Source: Thalassotalea piscium (lineage in GTDB: Bacteria; Pseudomonadota; Gammaproteobacteria; Enterobacterales; Alteromonadaceae). From it: a DNA stretch of 64,000 nt. A program made the translations under genes and the position numbers. Position 1 is the stretch's first letter, and the number at the start of each line of letters is the position of its first letter. The notes under the pieces are model-generated. The model had not been told where the DNA came from. It saw only the letters and a program-made list of their open reading frames with translations, and searched no databases. Location: NCBI RefSeq assembly GCF_030295935.1, contig NZ_AP027362.1, positions 2,728,001 to 2,792,000 of the forward strand, written 5' to 3'. Of the stretch, positions 63,930-64,000 are shown piece after piece.

Positions 63930-64000
63930 TCGATAAAATAATAAAAAACTTAAGATTATAAACGGATATATTGACTATAAATCTCAGCTTCATGATTAGT

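Overview
The window looks like a chromosomal piece of a marine gammaproteobacterium of the order Alteromonadales, most likely Colwelliaceae (Colwellia/Thalassotalea type). The basis is the low GC, the TyrR/methionine gamma-lyase pair, divergent ETF genes under PsrA-type boxes, PEP-CTERM and GlyGly-CTERM sorting tails, and the general character of the housekeeping proteins. The genus is an inference from remembered families; no search was run.

Positions 1-12,800 are accessory. One minus-strand operon reads hsdR, a DUF3800 gene, hsdM, hsdS, a 1226-residue reverse transcriptase-nitrilase fusion (DRT type 1/UG1-like antiphage protein), and a small frame-damaged partner gene. It couples a type I restriction-modification system to an RT defence gene. 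A truncated unknown gene lies left of it. A phage terminase-small-subunit-like orphan and a one-span membrane protein lie right of it.

Positions 12,800-30,600 hold a 242-bp inverted-repeat element, a Tricorn-like S41 protease, PrsT with a PEP-CTERM protein, TapT, YggN, a cold-shock protein, a SPOUT methyltransferase, a cyclophilin with a GlyGly-CTERM-like tail, a nitroreductase, an RraB-like protein, an RluA-family synthase, a plant-like DapA and a DUF4097 protein. Positions 30,600-46,500 hold cinA, fapA with a second yggN, ETF-QO divergent from etfBA, yciH, a double-receiver protein, a TyrR-like activator divergent from megL, a HIT protein, ylqF and gdhA.

Positions 46,500-53,920 hold an IS630-type transposase relic and an rRNA operon on the minus strand (16S, tRNA-Ile, tRNA-Ala, 23S, 5S). 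The 23S gene carries an extra stem of about 105 nt in helix 45. Behind the 5S gene are a decayed 5S copy and a second terminator. Positions 54,000-64,000 are housekeeping: pssA, clpB, pgeF-rluD, bamD, glnB, nadE and two FimT/GspH pseudopilins.

The main unexplained structure is a MITE family with ends TAATACCA. Its ends supply the TAA stop codon of tapT, ETF-QO and gdhA, and the same octamer overlaps the stop of the RluA-like gene. Two copies carry a removable 50-nt core of two hairpins with NGGA tetraloops. The same hairpin design recurs, with compensatory stem changes, around the 5S genes. The most informative regulatory region is 41,776-42,041: three 18-bp TyrR-box-like palindromes plus a sigma-54 promoter between the regulator and megL.
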